Source: Ahaetulla prasina
Taxonomy: Eukaryota; Chordata; Lepidosauria; Squamata; Colubridae
NCBI RefSeq assembly: GCF_028640845.1
Contig: NC_080542.1
Coordinates: 64,121,064 to 64,185,063, forward strand
Direction of reading: 5' to 3'
Length of the DNA: 64,000 nt
Shown: positions 24,035 to 35,243 of the stretch, piece after piece
Position numbering within the stretch: the stretch's first letter is position 1
How the letters are laid out: every line of letters starts with the position of its first letter
The notes under the pieces: model-generated
Database searches by the model: none
Told to the model about the DNA's origin: nothing
What the model saw: only the letters and a program-made list of their open reading frames with translations
Program-made: the position numbers and the translations under genes

Positions 24035-24330
24035 ATCCACACACAGAGAGAGTGCTATCCAATATTTTTTGGTGTCCCACTCAGTGTGCTGATAATTATT
24101 GGGACCACCAGAGCTAGTTTATGCCATAATATTTCAATTTGATTTTCAGATATTAATACTTTGTGATACAATTCTTTTATTATACTACCTCTTGGTATTG
24201 CCACATCAAATAGCCATACTTTCTTCTTTTCAACCACTGTTCAATCTGAGGTGTTATGAGCCAAAACATTTACCAATTTGTATTTGAAAACCTACAATAT
24301 TTTAACCTGCTTTTGGCTACTTTTCAACTC
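23040..24330 (-). mobile_element. R4-type (restriction-like-endonuclease) LINE relic, minus strand
   Basis: Three protein traces occur in the correct order on the minus strand. At about 24237-24055 the frame reads VEKKKVWLFDVAIPRGSII, ending VVPIIISTLSGTPKNIG; this matches the endonuclease-like region (LLIDVAIP and VIPIVIGALG-type motifs). At about 23448-23300 it reads HLEYHVNAIRIDKIIISQLQ followed by KGALLGT, the C-terminal motif. At about 23800-23720 decayed frames give CKKPEETINHLISCCKK, the Cys-rich segment. The order is not collinear and stops abound, so the copy is rearranged. Calling the clade R4/Dong is an inference from these motifs. The (TG)n/(TC)n tract at 23.94-24.05 kb grew inside it. 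Confidence 0.55.
23936..24052. repeat. Compound microsatellite (TC)n(TG)n(TCTG)n(TC)n
   Basis: Runs in order: short TC, about 23 TG units, TGTC/TCTG tetramers, about 13 TC units, then TGTGTATCCACACACAGAGAG, a short self-complementary end. Open frames on both strands through it are artefacts. Confidence 0.95.
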
Positions 24331-25101
24331 TACATTTTTATCTATTTTCATTACTGAGATAATAGTTTTTACAGATATACTAATGAATCATTTTCATATA
24401 AATATGGAAGTATATTATTTTTGGCATTTTTTAGTATTACTGCAATATGTAAATCAAATCCTATTTGTTTATCTAGTCTGTCTTCTTATTGTTTTAAACA
24501 TGCATAGGAAAAATGTCAGAAGAGAAGATAGTACCTAGCCAAACTTTGTTATATCAGAAATGTTATGAAAAGTTGGGTTTAGTTAGTGCTTAGAAAAAAA
24601 CAAAAACAAAACAAAATCCTAGGGAAACTTTCCTGTTAGGCAGTGGCTAACCATTTCCTTATCGTTGCTAAAACATAAAAACCCACAATAGGGATCTTTC
24701 CATTATATCTTTATTTTATTTATTTGCTTGTTAAATATGTACTATATATTATCAGATTTACAGTTGCCTATATTTATTTTAAGCTCAAGATATAAATATT
24801 TGATCACTTTTTCAATTTAAAACCCCCAAAATAAGAATTTAAACTGTGTTCAATTTAATGTTCCCCTTTGCTAAATATGTCCTTGTTTGAGGTAATTTTT
24901 CTCATATTCTATTATTAGAACTATTACTAGAATAGCTTTGAGCTTATTTGAACTGATTTGCGACTTAGAACTGACTATTATCTAAATTAGCACTTTCATA
25001 GCTTCTGAGAACATCCTTTGTGTGTAATTGCCAATGTGCATATCCTATATCTGATAGGAAAGCACTGAACACAAATTGAATAGGAATGGATGATGGTGTA
25101 C

Positions 25102-25286
25102 CTCATAGTCCAGATCCAAGTAGTCAAATTCCCCATTGATCCGAAATTGCTGCAAATGCCTATCAAGGGTAAGATTGATGTTTCTCCCATGACGCTCTAT
25201 TAAAACAGAATGCCAATGGTGATCATCCAAAAGGCTACCTGTGGTCACAGAAGTGTGTCCATAGATTGAACCATACTGGTTGCTAC
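25102..25286 (-). CDS. CNTNAP2: CNTNAP2 exon (human exon 6): middle of laminin G domain 1
   Basis: This 185-bp exon enters in phase 1 (the first two bases complete a glycine codon) and leaves in phase 0. It encodes [20 protein letters not shown], then [20 protein letters not shown], then DRHLQQF...[12 protein letters not shown]. The HWHSV motif and the NLTLD strand are standard laminin G elements, and NLT is a potential glycosylation site. The combination [12 protein letters not shown] with [12 protein letters not shown] fits CNTNAP2 better than CNTNAP4/5, as recalled. The acceptor is TTTTTTCACAG, the donor GTACAC. The overlapping minus-strand frames at 25248 and 25190 are the same exon read into the intron or in a wrong frame. 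Confidence 0.94.
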
Positions 25287-25559
25287 CTGTGAAAAAACAG
25301 GAAAAAAATACTGATTTTAATTTTATTTTTTTATTACATTTTATGCTGCTCAGTGACTCTGGGCTGCTTGAACTAAAAATAACTACAATATTAATGTTTA
25401 ATATTTTTCATTGTATTGATTTAGTATTACATTTTGTCAGTCTACTAGAGTCTGCTATGATAAATTTATTCATACTTTTAAAAAACATTTTAATGCCTTG
25501 TAAATATGTATCACTGAAATTCTATAATAAATTTGTTGCTATTAATTATGCAAAAAGAT

Positions 25560-25640
25560 AGGAGTCAGTATGGTTAATCATTAAGATGTTAGACTAAGAC
25601 TTGATATCTTTGGCTTTTAATTCTCATTTTATCCTATTAC
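25560..25640 (+). repeat. Possible SINE head fragment
   Basis: GTATGGTTAATCATTAAGA at about 25568 resembles an A box and the stretch TTTTAATTCTCATTTTATCC lies where a decayed B box would fall. Only the tRNA-like head layout supports this. Confidence 0.25.
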
Positions 25641-25884
25641 ATATTTTTAGGTTATTTTTTTTCTACTCTCCATGCTTTAAAAAAGTTGAAGAGTTGTCAA
25701 GACTGCTTCTTATCAAGGCATACCATATAGTTACTGCAACTCTTTCTGAAAAGTTCAGTATTCATACAGGTACCGTCACTGTGAGAATACTTGGAGATTT
25801 CTGATAGTAAGGATTTAAAAAAAAACAACCTCCATAGCCTGAGCTAAGATTTAACTTTTTTATTGTGATAACTGTGGTGATTTT

Positions 25885-26155
25885 TGGGGCCGGTTTAGCT
25901 CTGCCTGGTAAGGCCTGTTATTAAGAACACAAAGCCTGCAATTACTGCAGGTTCGAGCCCGGCCCAAGGTTGACTCAGCCTTCCATCCTTTATAAGGTAG
26001 GTAAAATGAGGACCCAGATTGTTGGGGGGGCAATAAGTTGACTTTGTAAATATATACAAATAGAATGAGACTATTGCCCTATACATTGTAAGCCGCCCTG
26101 AGTCTTCGGAGAAGGGCGGGGTATAAATGTAAACCAAAAAAAAAAAAAAAAAAAA
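25885..26155 (+). repeat. Full-length tRNA-derived SINE with LINE-like 3' tail and poly(A)
   Basis: The head reads GGTTTAGCTCTGCCTGGTAA (A box) and CAGGTTCGAGCCC (an intact B box). The body has AAGGTTGACTCAGCCTTCCA and GGTAAAATGAGGACCCAGAT. The 3' tail is GCCGCCCTGAGTCTTCGGAG followed by AAGGGCGGGGTATAAATG, then an uninterrupted A-run. That tail matches the 3' terminus of the L2-like LINE at 51.1 kb (CCGCCCTGAGTCCTTCGGGA...GGGCGG). The good promoter boxes and long A-run mark it as one of the youngest insertions here. The minus-strand open frame 26137-25895 is an artefact. Confidence 0.9.
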
Positions 26156-26217
26156 ATTTAAAATTAATTATCTGGTTTTTAGCCAAAATGGTTTTAATTC
26201 CAGAAATTGTATTGTAA

Positions 26218-26396
26218 TATAATAATATAGTATAATATAGTTATTATATTATATTATATTATATTATATTATATTATATTATATTATATTATACTATACT
26301 ATATTATACTATACTATACTATACTATACTATACTATACTATACTATACTATACTATATTATATTATATTATATTATATTATATTATATTATATTT
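26218..26396. repeat. Pentanucleotide array (ATATT)n-(ATACT)n-(ATATT)n
   Basis: An array of about 30 pentamers: an outer ATATT block, a central ATACT block (about 26290-26355) and a second ATATT block, ending ATATTTTTAC. The same T-to-C variant fills the centre only, as expected if one variant unit expanded in the middle. Confidence 0.95.
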
Positions 26397-27954
26397 TTAC
26401 TGATTAGCTGATTAACTGATTATTATATTAGCCTGATTAGCAAGTATTCTCCTACCTTTCCAAGGCAGATCCATAATACCTCTAATTCTCTGGCCATCAT
26501 TTATTATTTTTTAGCATAGGTACCACCTCACTCTGGATAAATCTAAGTGGTGTATACTAAAGCAACAAGAACAATATATACACTTCTTCTGAAACCCAAA
26601 ATACTATTCCTTTCCTTCCTCCTTTGATATTATGAATCTTAGGATAACTTTGCCAATCCTCCCTTCTTCATCCAATTTCTCCTTGCAGGTAAGGATTAGC
26701 AAATGACTTCTCCCTCCACCTCAGTTTTTCCTGAGGATAGGAATTTGTGTCCTAAATGAGTGAATAAATGAATGAATGAATTTCAACTGGGATGCAGCTG
26801 TTGATCAAACAGATAAAGAAACTTTCACCTTTTTAGACTTATAATCTATGCTCTTTGATAATGAGAATCTGAAATTTTGCATGTAAAACTAGGGCTTATT
26901 GATTTAAAATCTCAGAGATATTTATTGGCAATCTGCCAGGGTATTCTAAAAATACTTCAGAGAAAAGCTGGAGTTCCAACAACCAGTATGTTCAAGATAA
27001 ATGAAATCAATCTAGTTGATAGCTTTCCTTCTGCATGCCAACAGCTTTAAAGATGGTAACCAAGAAGCCTGATAAGAACTTTCAGATTTGTTCCTTCCCC
27101 CCAAAAAAACAAAAAACAACAACAAACAAACCCCAAAAAACACCACCATCTTCTTGTGCTTTTTCCCTGTGAATTGTTTTAGTATAGGGGAGTTTTTGGT
27201 TGTTCTTTCTTTTATCTCATCTCATTCTAAATAGGCAATATACCTTATTCTTGGTCCCAGAACTCTATTCTCAGCTGCTGAAACATAATCACTAACTGAA
27301 TTTATAAGCAAACAATTTTGTAGCTCCTTGGAGTTATACTCTATTTATACCTATTTATTTTAAGCATATGATGTTTCCAAATACTGTACTAAAAAGCCTC
27401 TGATGAACCATTTCCTGTTTTAAGTGCTTATATAACTCGATTTTTCTTCTTCCTCTGTCTACATTCAGTCTTTATGAAAAAAAGATAGATCATTATTTTT
27501 TAAAATAAATAAACCAAGGTAGGAATCTGCTTTTTCTGCAGGGCATCACTCCATTTATTTACTCATGAAGTCTCCTGATTTAGCTCATATAGTTTAGGTA
27601 TATCTCTACTAATTCGTAGTACTATAACATCTGAGCATAATGAATATTTGCTTGCAATTAGAAAAATAGTTCTTATTTTTGTTTAAGATTTTAAAAAGTA
27701 TGGTAAAAACCTGGTATAAAATGTTTATAGTGTTTATGATCAAATAAAAAATAAGCCAGGTATAGCAGATAAGGTTTTTTTTTTTATGGGAACAGTGGTA
27801 AAAAACAAACTTGTTTTAACTGTTTAATTTTAACTATTTTAATGGATAAATTATATTGACTCTTTGATTTTGTTTTAATTATGAATGCTGTCCAATTATA
27901 TGCAAATTAGAAGAATGCCTATATTAATTGATTGAATGCATGAATAAAATTCAT

Positions 27955-28215
27955 GAATAAAACTTAGCTCAGTAGCAAAGCATATGCTCTGCATGCAAAA
28001 ATTTGGGCCTAGGTATAGATGCAACTTCCTTAAACAGAGCTGGGGAAAAGTCCTGTTTGAAATTTGAAGAGCCACTTCGAAAGACTTAACTGTAAAAATA
28101 ATTATGATTAGAAGTGAGATAGTACAACCCAGGCTCCATAAAGGCTCAGCTATGGTTGACAACTTGATTCATCTACAAAATCCAGATCTGTAAGATGACC
28201 CCTATCCTACAGTTT
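27955..28215 (+). repeat. tRNA-derived SINE (CTCTGCATGCA type)
   Basis: TTAGCTCAGTAGCAAAGCAT (A box, intact layout) is followed by ATGCTCTGCATGCAAAAATT and TGGGCCTAGG where the B box should be. Farther on, GAAGAGCCACTTCGAAAGAC and GGCTCAGCTATGG fit the body of a squamate SINE with the head GATAGCTCAGTGGTAGAGCA. It is strongly diverged. Confidence 0.55.
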
Positions 28216-28854
28216 CTTCATATGGAGAAGCTGTCCAGTGGACAACTTTTAACCTCTCCATATTCTGTTGGACCAAGTTTGCCACAGATCACACCATGTG
28301 AGATGTTTAGTTGTCTGTTTTTCCTCATCTGAGAGCCTGACTGTTATTAAGCAGTTATGTGGGTAATATTTTTATGATAAGGAAAATATTCAAAGAAAAG
28401 TTACAAAAATCACTTCTTTCCTCTGCCTTACTTTATTGAGTTCCACTGTCTCAAGATATTATAAACCAGCCAGCTTTGTCCTTGTCAGCCCTTTAAGGTT
28501 AACCAGATTAAGAAATGCTACCCTATTATTGCAAGGCATTGCCTCAGCATCTTGAAAGCCTGTCAAAGTTTATCTCTGCCCCACGTACACTAAACAAAAT
28601 CAAGGTGGGTTATTTTGACTTTCTGTATAATGTTTCCTTCAGTTTCTAGGCTATGCAATCTTTTCTGCTTGTTGTTTCTTAATCATTCTTTCATATCTCC
28701 TCCAAGGTCATCTCTGAATTTTTTACAGTTACTACTATAAACCAGTTAAGAAAAACCAGCTAAAAGCATAAAACATAGTGATGCAAAATAGAAGAACTGA
28801 TGCACTGTTAAATATAAAAATAATAATTTAATCACTTAGGTTTTACATCCAAAG

Positions 28855-28914
28855 AAGTAAGCATATATTTCAGGAATATTTCAATTCACACATTCCTGAA
28901 ATATATGCTTACTT
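28855..28914. repeat. Perfect 23-bp inverted repeat with 14-bp loop
   Basis: The left arm is 28855-28877 (AAGTAAGCATATATTTC...) and the right arm 28892-28914 is its exact reverse complement. The spacer is 28878-28891. It lies in intron 5 about 0.65 kb before the exon at 29552. No target duplication or terminal-repeat family was recognised. Confidence 0.95.
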
Positions 28915-29551
28915 GTTCATATGCATCATCTGAGTTTTAGATACTTCAGATGGAACCTAGAAAATCACACATCAGAGTTAGGGTAGAGACAGTTTCAATC
29001 ATTCCATTCCATCCTGTGCTACATGTGGAAGTATTTTTCCCATAACAAGTAACATTGCCAAAGTTTTCTATATTGATTGATTGTATTATACAAATGATCC
29101 CAAAATAAAAACATGGGCAGAATAATAAAATCCCTATGAATTTGCTAATTCTGCATTTTTGCCACATCCCTGCCATAAGGCCTTTAGCATTCCTAGATTG
29201 ATACCAAAGGATCTGAATTTAAAACTACTTAATGACATCCTCCTCCCATAAGGTGCTCAGGAAAAGCCCAGAGATGGAATAGGCTTCTAATTTAGACCAA
29301 TATATTGAAAAATCACAATCAGGAATCTAATATTTTTTTTGTGGACTCGAACTAAAAAAAACCCCACTTGATTCCATTTTTTAGATAAAATGTTTCTAAA
29401 ATAAATCTATATCATTCTAGCTTTTAAAGAGGTTATTTATTCTACCTAGAAACTGATTTATTTTTTTTTCTTTTAGAAAAGGTAAGGAATACATTTAGAG
29501 TTATAAATCTAGTGCTAAAGCATAGAAAAATTCTTGTTTTTTAAGCCATAC

Positions 29552-29761
29552 CTAAATTTAAGTTAAGAACCAGTTTGGCCTTTTTCAATTCTAGGGTGAT
29601 ATAATCTCCTTGCTGGCCTTCTCCGTGGAAGAGTACACCTTCACTTTCAATGGTTTTAAATTTCAAAGCGATGACATCTTTCAGTGTTTTCAATGTTTTC
29701 TTCTTGTGTCCAAATCTGTATGGTAATACAGCATGGCCATCAAAATTGATAACATCAGCCC
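29552..29761 (-). CDS. CNTNAP2: CNTNAP2 exon (human exon 5): start of laminin G domain 1
   Basis: This 210-bp exon enters in phase 1 (TGG split across the junction with the exon at 58512) and leaves in phase 1. After the split tryptophan it encodes [20 protein letters not shown], then [20 protein letters not shown], then [20 protein letters not shown] and LNLNL. These are the first strands of laminin G 1, with the conserved DVI.L.F.T and [15 protein letters not shown]. The exon is two codons longer than my recollection of the human one (204 bp); the extra codons fall in a lysine-rich TLK-repeating stretch. The acceptor is CCTCTTTAG and the donor GTATGG. No in-frame ATG gives it a long open frame, so it was found from the protein. 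Confidence 0.93.
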
Positions 29762-30380
29762 CTAAAGAGGAAAATAAAATTATTACTGAGTAGTTATGTA
29801 CTGCTTAGGCTAAGTAAAACAAAATGTTATGTATTAATATCAAGACATGCAAGCAAATGTTTAAGGAATGTATGATCTAGTTCTTACATATTCAAACAGC
29901 ACGTGGAAAACTTACATCAGTTTATGAAGTTATATAATAATCTGTCCTGATTATTTTTTTTAACAAAGTATAATATAGAATAGTGACTTAATATATTATT
30001 AAATGTATGGGTCTTTCTCCCTGCTAATGAGTTAATGAAGAGAGACATTTATTTCATCTTCTCATGACATCTTTTCTTTATTATTAATCTGAAGTTCTGC
30101 CTAAAGATACTCTTGGTTGACCATTCAATGACTGCAAAATGTCATAGAAACTGGGCCTTGCCATCAACTTAAAATAAGCCATGGAAATTATAAAGAAAAC
30201 TTTTGGAAAGAAATTAGCGTTCCCAAAACCCCTGAAAAATATGTGTGTAAATATAATTGAAAATGGTCACCATATGGAGATAATCAAAAGTAATTATCTG
30301 AGGACACCAAATCAGGATTCCATATTTTAAAATGTTCTTCGCTGTTGCAATAGCTGAAGTATGCTTGAATGTAATTGGAA

Positions 30381-30383
30381 CAC

Positions 30384-30421
<38 letters not shown>

Positions 30422-30422
30422 C
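30381..30422. repeat. (CA)n microsatellite
   Basis: About 20 CA units with one CG interruption near the start (ACACACGCACACA). The open frames on either strand through it are artefacts. Confidence 0.95.
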
Positions 30423-30749
30423 ATGGCAGTATTAAACATGAGAATTTTTGGATTTGTTCCCAAGCACTGCCGGAATGCTTTGCTGATTATTATAAAACAA
30501 ACAACTTCTATAATTTAAGACTAATAATGGTAACCACAAGGATTCCTCAGCACAGCTTCTAAGATCTTAACCTGGCCACTGAAATTTGGCAAAAAAAATC
30601 TTTTTTTTTGGTCTGTTCAGTTTTTGAAAAGAAAGAACGGAAGATGAAAGGGTAATAGAAGGCTTATAATCATAAATAAACATGGATAGAGCTGATGCTG
30701 TCAATAGATTAAATTTAAAATAGATTTAATTTAATTGCATTTCCAGAAT

Positions 30750-30797
30750 AAACTTCCAGGCTTTGATATATGAAAACTTCCAGGCTTTGATATATGA
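30750..30797 (+). repeat. Exact 24-bp tandem duplication
   Basis: Two identical 24-bp copies (30750-30773 and 30774-30797), each containing CTTCCAGGCTTTGATATATG. A recent slippage or repair event in intron 4. Confidence 0.95.
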
Positions 30798-31094
30798 AAA
30801 GTTTCTGTGTTCATTTGACTTTTGGTTAATCAAATACAGAATTAAATTTCACCATCAAGTCTGCATATTGGTAATCATATTCACAAATTTAGGAATGATA
30901 GAAGACCAAGTTGTTGTAAAATATTAGGGTCATACTGCACGATAATTAAACATAAGCTGTGTAAGAAGTTAAATTGTAAACTTTATTAAACATTGATAAA
31001 GCAATAAATTTTCAGTATATCTGTCCCAACTCTAGAAGCAAATCAAATCTGAAAAACCAAAAAAAATCAGCTGCTTTCAGCTTGTATTCAAGGT

Positions 31095-31420
31095 ATTAGT
31101 TGTCATTTATAACACCCTGCTTGACATGGGGCCACTTCTCTCCAGTTGTTTCTACGCATCCCATATTGTCTGACAGGAGATGTATATTCCATGTCCCTTC
31201 ATTTAAAGTGTGTCATTTTGTGGAACCTTGGAAGTGCATCTTTTCTGACATATGTCTATCTTCTAAAACACCATACTCTGGCATCCCCTTCCCCTGTTAC
31301 AAACCTAATGATTGTTTCCTCAGTCCTCATTTTATCCTCCATACACTCATTCTGTAAGATTCAACTGGCTGCAAGAAAATAATGGCTTAAAGTCATTTAG
31401 AGAGTTCCACAGCCAAATTT
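31095..31420 (+). mobile_element. Possible L2-like LINE 3' fragment
   Basis: Words such as GGGGCCACTTCTCTCCAGTTG, GGAAGTGCATCTTTTCTGAC and AACACCATACTCTGGCATCC fall in the order expected for the C-terminal region of L2-like LINEs (…SVGAPTLWN.LP…). Decay is heavy. The three overlapping open frames here (31100-31578) are not coherent with one another. Confidence 0.3.
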
Positions 31421-33264
31421 TTCTTATTCATTCAAAGATATACCAATATTCCCATATGTCTACACACAACAACATTATTCAAACCCACATTTGTAATTCT
31501 AACTATGTTCTTCCGGCATCATTATCATTAACCATAACAAAAGCAAGAAGGGCTTTTGGAAGGAAAATGAATTCTTGAGAAGAATTGGAAAAGAGATAAG
31601 ATTTGGATCCTGTTAAAGCTGAAGGAGAAGGAAGAAGAAAGGAAAGCTTGATTGTAACATGGGGAAGGAAGACAGCAGCTTTATTATTTAGTTATTATAG
31701 ATTTCCAGGCAGACTCAGTATTCTTATTCTAAAAACAAAATTGTCAGGAAGTATTGGACATATGGTAATCTTATGTTATATAAGCAACACAAATACATAA
31801 ATATATCCATCTGTTGCTTTATACTCCAAGGAAATAATGAAGTTTACTGATTGCAATTTGTTTTACAACAAACAAAATAACAAAATGCCTTGCGATACAA
31901 AATAACCCTTACCTTGAAAAGAGAGCCTACACTATTTCACATCAAACATTAAGAGGAGAAATTAGTTAATAAATCAATATAACACTTAAATTTTCTACTT
32001 GTAACTTATGCAGATGAACTAAAGCAAGGCCCAAGGGACTACTTAGGTTTACCTCACAAAATAATTAATGGCACAATGCTCATTGAATGCTTTTAAAAAA
32101 GCAATAAATTTCTGAGAAAAGGTTACCATCTTGCAGATTCAACAAAGCCTCCAGTTAAATCTATGCTCTTGCTTCTAAAGTCAGAATCATGGGACATAAT
32201 TAATCCCTCTTTTAAATTAAAGAATATCTAATGTGGAATGGGGAAAAAAAGAATCTATTTATAGTAGTTACCCTAAGGAGAGGTAATACTTAATTATTTG
32301 TGTGTTTCTCTAGGTGAGAGTCGCCTTTTTCATGTATACCTCTTCAAACATACCAACTGTGTTCGTACAGCATACTGAAATCTTTTTTTTTTTTTAACCA
32401 CAGCTTGTTGCATAAGCTATGTTGGACTTCACACACTGTCCTAAAGATTAACAAACTACAATTAATAGGTTCCTAGAGCATGCTAGGCTGAAAATCAACA
32501 AATCTATTGTGGCTTAGCAGAACAACACTGTAAAATTGTTGCAAAATTCATACTATGCAATATTTATATTAATGATATAAACAATATGTAATGCAATATA
32601 ATGCCATATAATGAACATCTAATAAATAAATGTTCAGACTCAACCTTTCAACATGTTTCCTCTCCTGCTGGTTTTCTCATTATGACACCCCTTCAGTAAA
32701 TTATTATTCTCTTTGAGTCTTCCAGGGGCTATTTTAAAATTCAGGGGCTGATCTAAAGTCAATTGAAGTTGATAGGAATTCGTTCACGGTCTTCAGCTTA
32801 CTTTGAATTAAGAAGCCCTCAAGGGAGACTGTCCAAAAGCACATTGAAAATATATGTTTAACCACAAAAACAAAACCATTTGGCCCACCAGCCCTTTTAG
32901 AATTTAGAGGAAAAAGCAACTGTAAGTATCCTGCAGTCTAAGTTTAACTATTTCACAGTTTAGGATGTAACAACTGCTCTCTTTCACTTTTGAAAGTTTG
33001 AAATTACCTGAATTATTATCAAAGGGAATGGTAGCTAGAAAAGGATTTCTATCAAAAGGTAGTAATATAACATATTATAGGTTATATGTAGGTTGAATAA
33101 TATGATAAGAACCATCAATTGAATAATATAAGAAGCTTCATTTTCAGTGACACCTTGAGATTTTTCATGATTAAACCAACATTATTCAAACTGCTGTTTC
33201 TGAAAATTGCTGCAACCAGGTAACTAGTCTCTACACAGAAGCTCTTGCTCATAAAAACTGTGTG

Positions 33265-33325
33265 CTAATTTTTTTTAATTCTATGAAGTAGAATTATTTT
33301 TTTAATTCTATGATGTAGAGAATAG
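33265..33325 (+). repeat. Imperfect tandem duplication of about 27 bp
   Basis: TTTTTTAATTCTATGAAGTAG (about 33271) is repeated as TTTTTTAATTCTATGATGTAG (about 33298). One base differs inside the core. Confidence 0.8.
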
Positions 33326-34795
33326 AGCTACTACTGCAGCAAATGCAATTTCTTAAACACTGATGAAAAAGACAGTAAGAGGAAACCACTACCACTGCAA
33401 CCATCTCTCACTACTTTGAAATAATGTTTTCTTTAAGAGAGAACACCTTCAATTAAGAAAACTACAGCTTTGCGTGAATTTTGCTACTCCATTCCTTTGA
33501 GAAATGGGTACATTGGAACTGACCTGTCCCTGATCTCTATGTATTGATTGCTACTTTGGTACATTTCTATTCATTCATGTTTACTCTAAGATAATCGTAT
33601 TTTCGTACAAAGTAGAATGCCTAGTTGACAAATTGAGCTCATTCTCTAGAACTCCCTCTTCGAAACCAATTAATTACCTGATGTTAATGTTAATGACAAT
33701 CCTGGCAATCAGACAACAACAACAATAATATCTTCCAATACATTGTTCTATCCCAATGACTACTGAATGGCATGGTAAACATATGCATAATATAACCATA
33801 ATATATCCATATAATATATCCATAATATATCCATTGTATATAATTTAGTAAGTACGTAAGATTTGCTTATAAGGAACTTGGAACCTGTGAACTCCATCTA
33901 CGGTTGCTTTGATAATGAGATGGAAAACATATCCATTTAATAAATGAATAAAAATAAATCTCCTTACTAACCACAAAAAAGAAAACATTTGAATGGTACT
34001 TTTAATTCAAATCCAGTTCAGAATTAATATTATCTCAATAAAATTTGTGCTAATTTAAAATTTTAAGTAGTTAAAAAACATTCAGGCTGATTACATCAGA
34101 AAGACAATCCATATTAAAAGAAAGCAATAAAGTCTTTACCCCTGGGGGTTCTGTTATGAATTATTTCTTACTGTTGAAAGTATTTAATTTTGATTCTTAA
34201 TTTTCAAATATAAGAGCTAAATAGAATATGTTCTGAAAAATTCTGAAAATTAAATACAAAATGAGTCAAATATTATATGATATATTAATGTTGATAACAT
34301 TAATGATAATTAATATTAATTGTTAAACTAATATCTAAAAGTCTTAAAATACTAAATTGTCTAGCTAATTAGTAATATGTTAAAAAGGAGTATTTCATCT
34401 GCAGAAGGAATATGGTATAAACATTCTTGAAAGATAATATTTATCTCAGCTAGCATTATGCTGATAGTGATGAGTATTTAAAACTTAGATAAATATTATT
34501 CCAGCATTACTCAATTTAATATCAAATACTTTTTAACATGGGAACCATAAACTTTCAGAGATAATGGGATACTTGTGAGCATCCATAAATCAAACACTCC
34601 TGGCAACATGGGTGAAATGTTCCCAGTTCGGACCAGATCAGCTGATGGCGGCCGGTTGTTTCGGAGAACTGGTAGCAAAAATAATTGGGCTCCCTGCCCA
34701 TGCCCACCCAATCACCTGGTCGCCCGTTTGCTGCTTCTTTCTAGCTTGCTTGTTTTTCCTGCCTGAATAGTAGCAATAGGTTGTGCATGCAGAAA

Positions 34796-35243
34796 GGAGC
34801 CATGAGAAGGAAGGTAAGTAGAATAGCACATGCGGGAGGTATGTGATCAGCGCATGGCTGAGATCCGCGATCATCAGAGCCTTTTTTTTACTTTAAAAAG
34901 CATTTTTCTACTACCAATTTGCATGAGGCGAGCTGTGGCATGCAATTGTCAGAGCCGTTTTTTTAACCTTTAAAAGCATTTTTACACCTATTCGCCTGAA
35001 TAGGTAGTAAAAAAATGAATTTAAAAAAGTAAAAAAAGGCTCTGATGATCACAGCTGTGGCACGGGATTGTCAGAACCTTTTTTTACTTTTTTAAAGCAT
35101 TTTTTTTACTACCTATTCAAATAAGTAGTATAAAAATGTTTTTTAAAAAGTAAAAAAAGAGGCTCCGACAATTACGTGCCACAGCTGATCATACCCCCAT
35201 ACCCCCTGCATGCGCTGTTCTACTTACCTTCCTTTCCATGGCT
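34796..35243. repeat. Foldback (multi-unit inverted repeat) inside the hAT element
   Basis: The outer arms are about 34796-34870 and 35165-35243. Inner units GATCATCAGAGCC / GGCTCTGATGATC and AGCATTTTT...CTACC / GGTAGT...AAAAATG recur in both orientations four times. A short palindrome CCTATTCGCCTGAATAGG sits near 34988. The whole could fold into a branched hairpin. Confidence 0.75.

Larger units (their letters stand above)
20099..25101 (-). other. CNTNAP2: CNTNAP2 intron 6
   Basis: Donor GTACAC at 25101-25096; acceptor CAAAG ending at 20099. The intron is largely transposon-derived: LINE 3' end (20.75-20.94 kb), CR1 (21.6-22.7 kb) and R4-like LINE (23.0-24.3 kb) with a compound microsatellite. 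Nothing was recognised in 20.1-20.7, 20.95-21.6 and 24.35-25.1 kb. Confidence 0.85.
25287..29551 (-). other. CNTNAP2: CNTNAP2 intron 5
   Basis: Donor GTATGG at 29551-29546, acceptor CACAG ending at 25287. It holds SINEs at 25.56, 25.9 and 28.0 kb, a pentanucleotide array at 26.2-26.4 kb and a perfect hairpin at 28.9 kb. I see nothing else in 26.4-27.9 and 28.95-29.5 kb. Confidence 0.85.

Noticed and set aside
23839..24142. Frames rich in Cys/Val or Arg/Glu/Thr/His repeats
   Set aside because: Pure translation of the (TG)n/(TC)n microsatellite.
25895..26137. Possible tRNA gene from intact A and B boxes
   Set aside because: The boxes belong to a SINE: a SINE body, LINE-like tail and poly(A) follow, and no cloverleaf 3' half is present.
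30214..30562. Frames with Val-Cys or Thr-His runs
   Set aside because: Translation of the (CA)n microsatellite.
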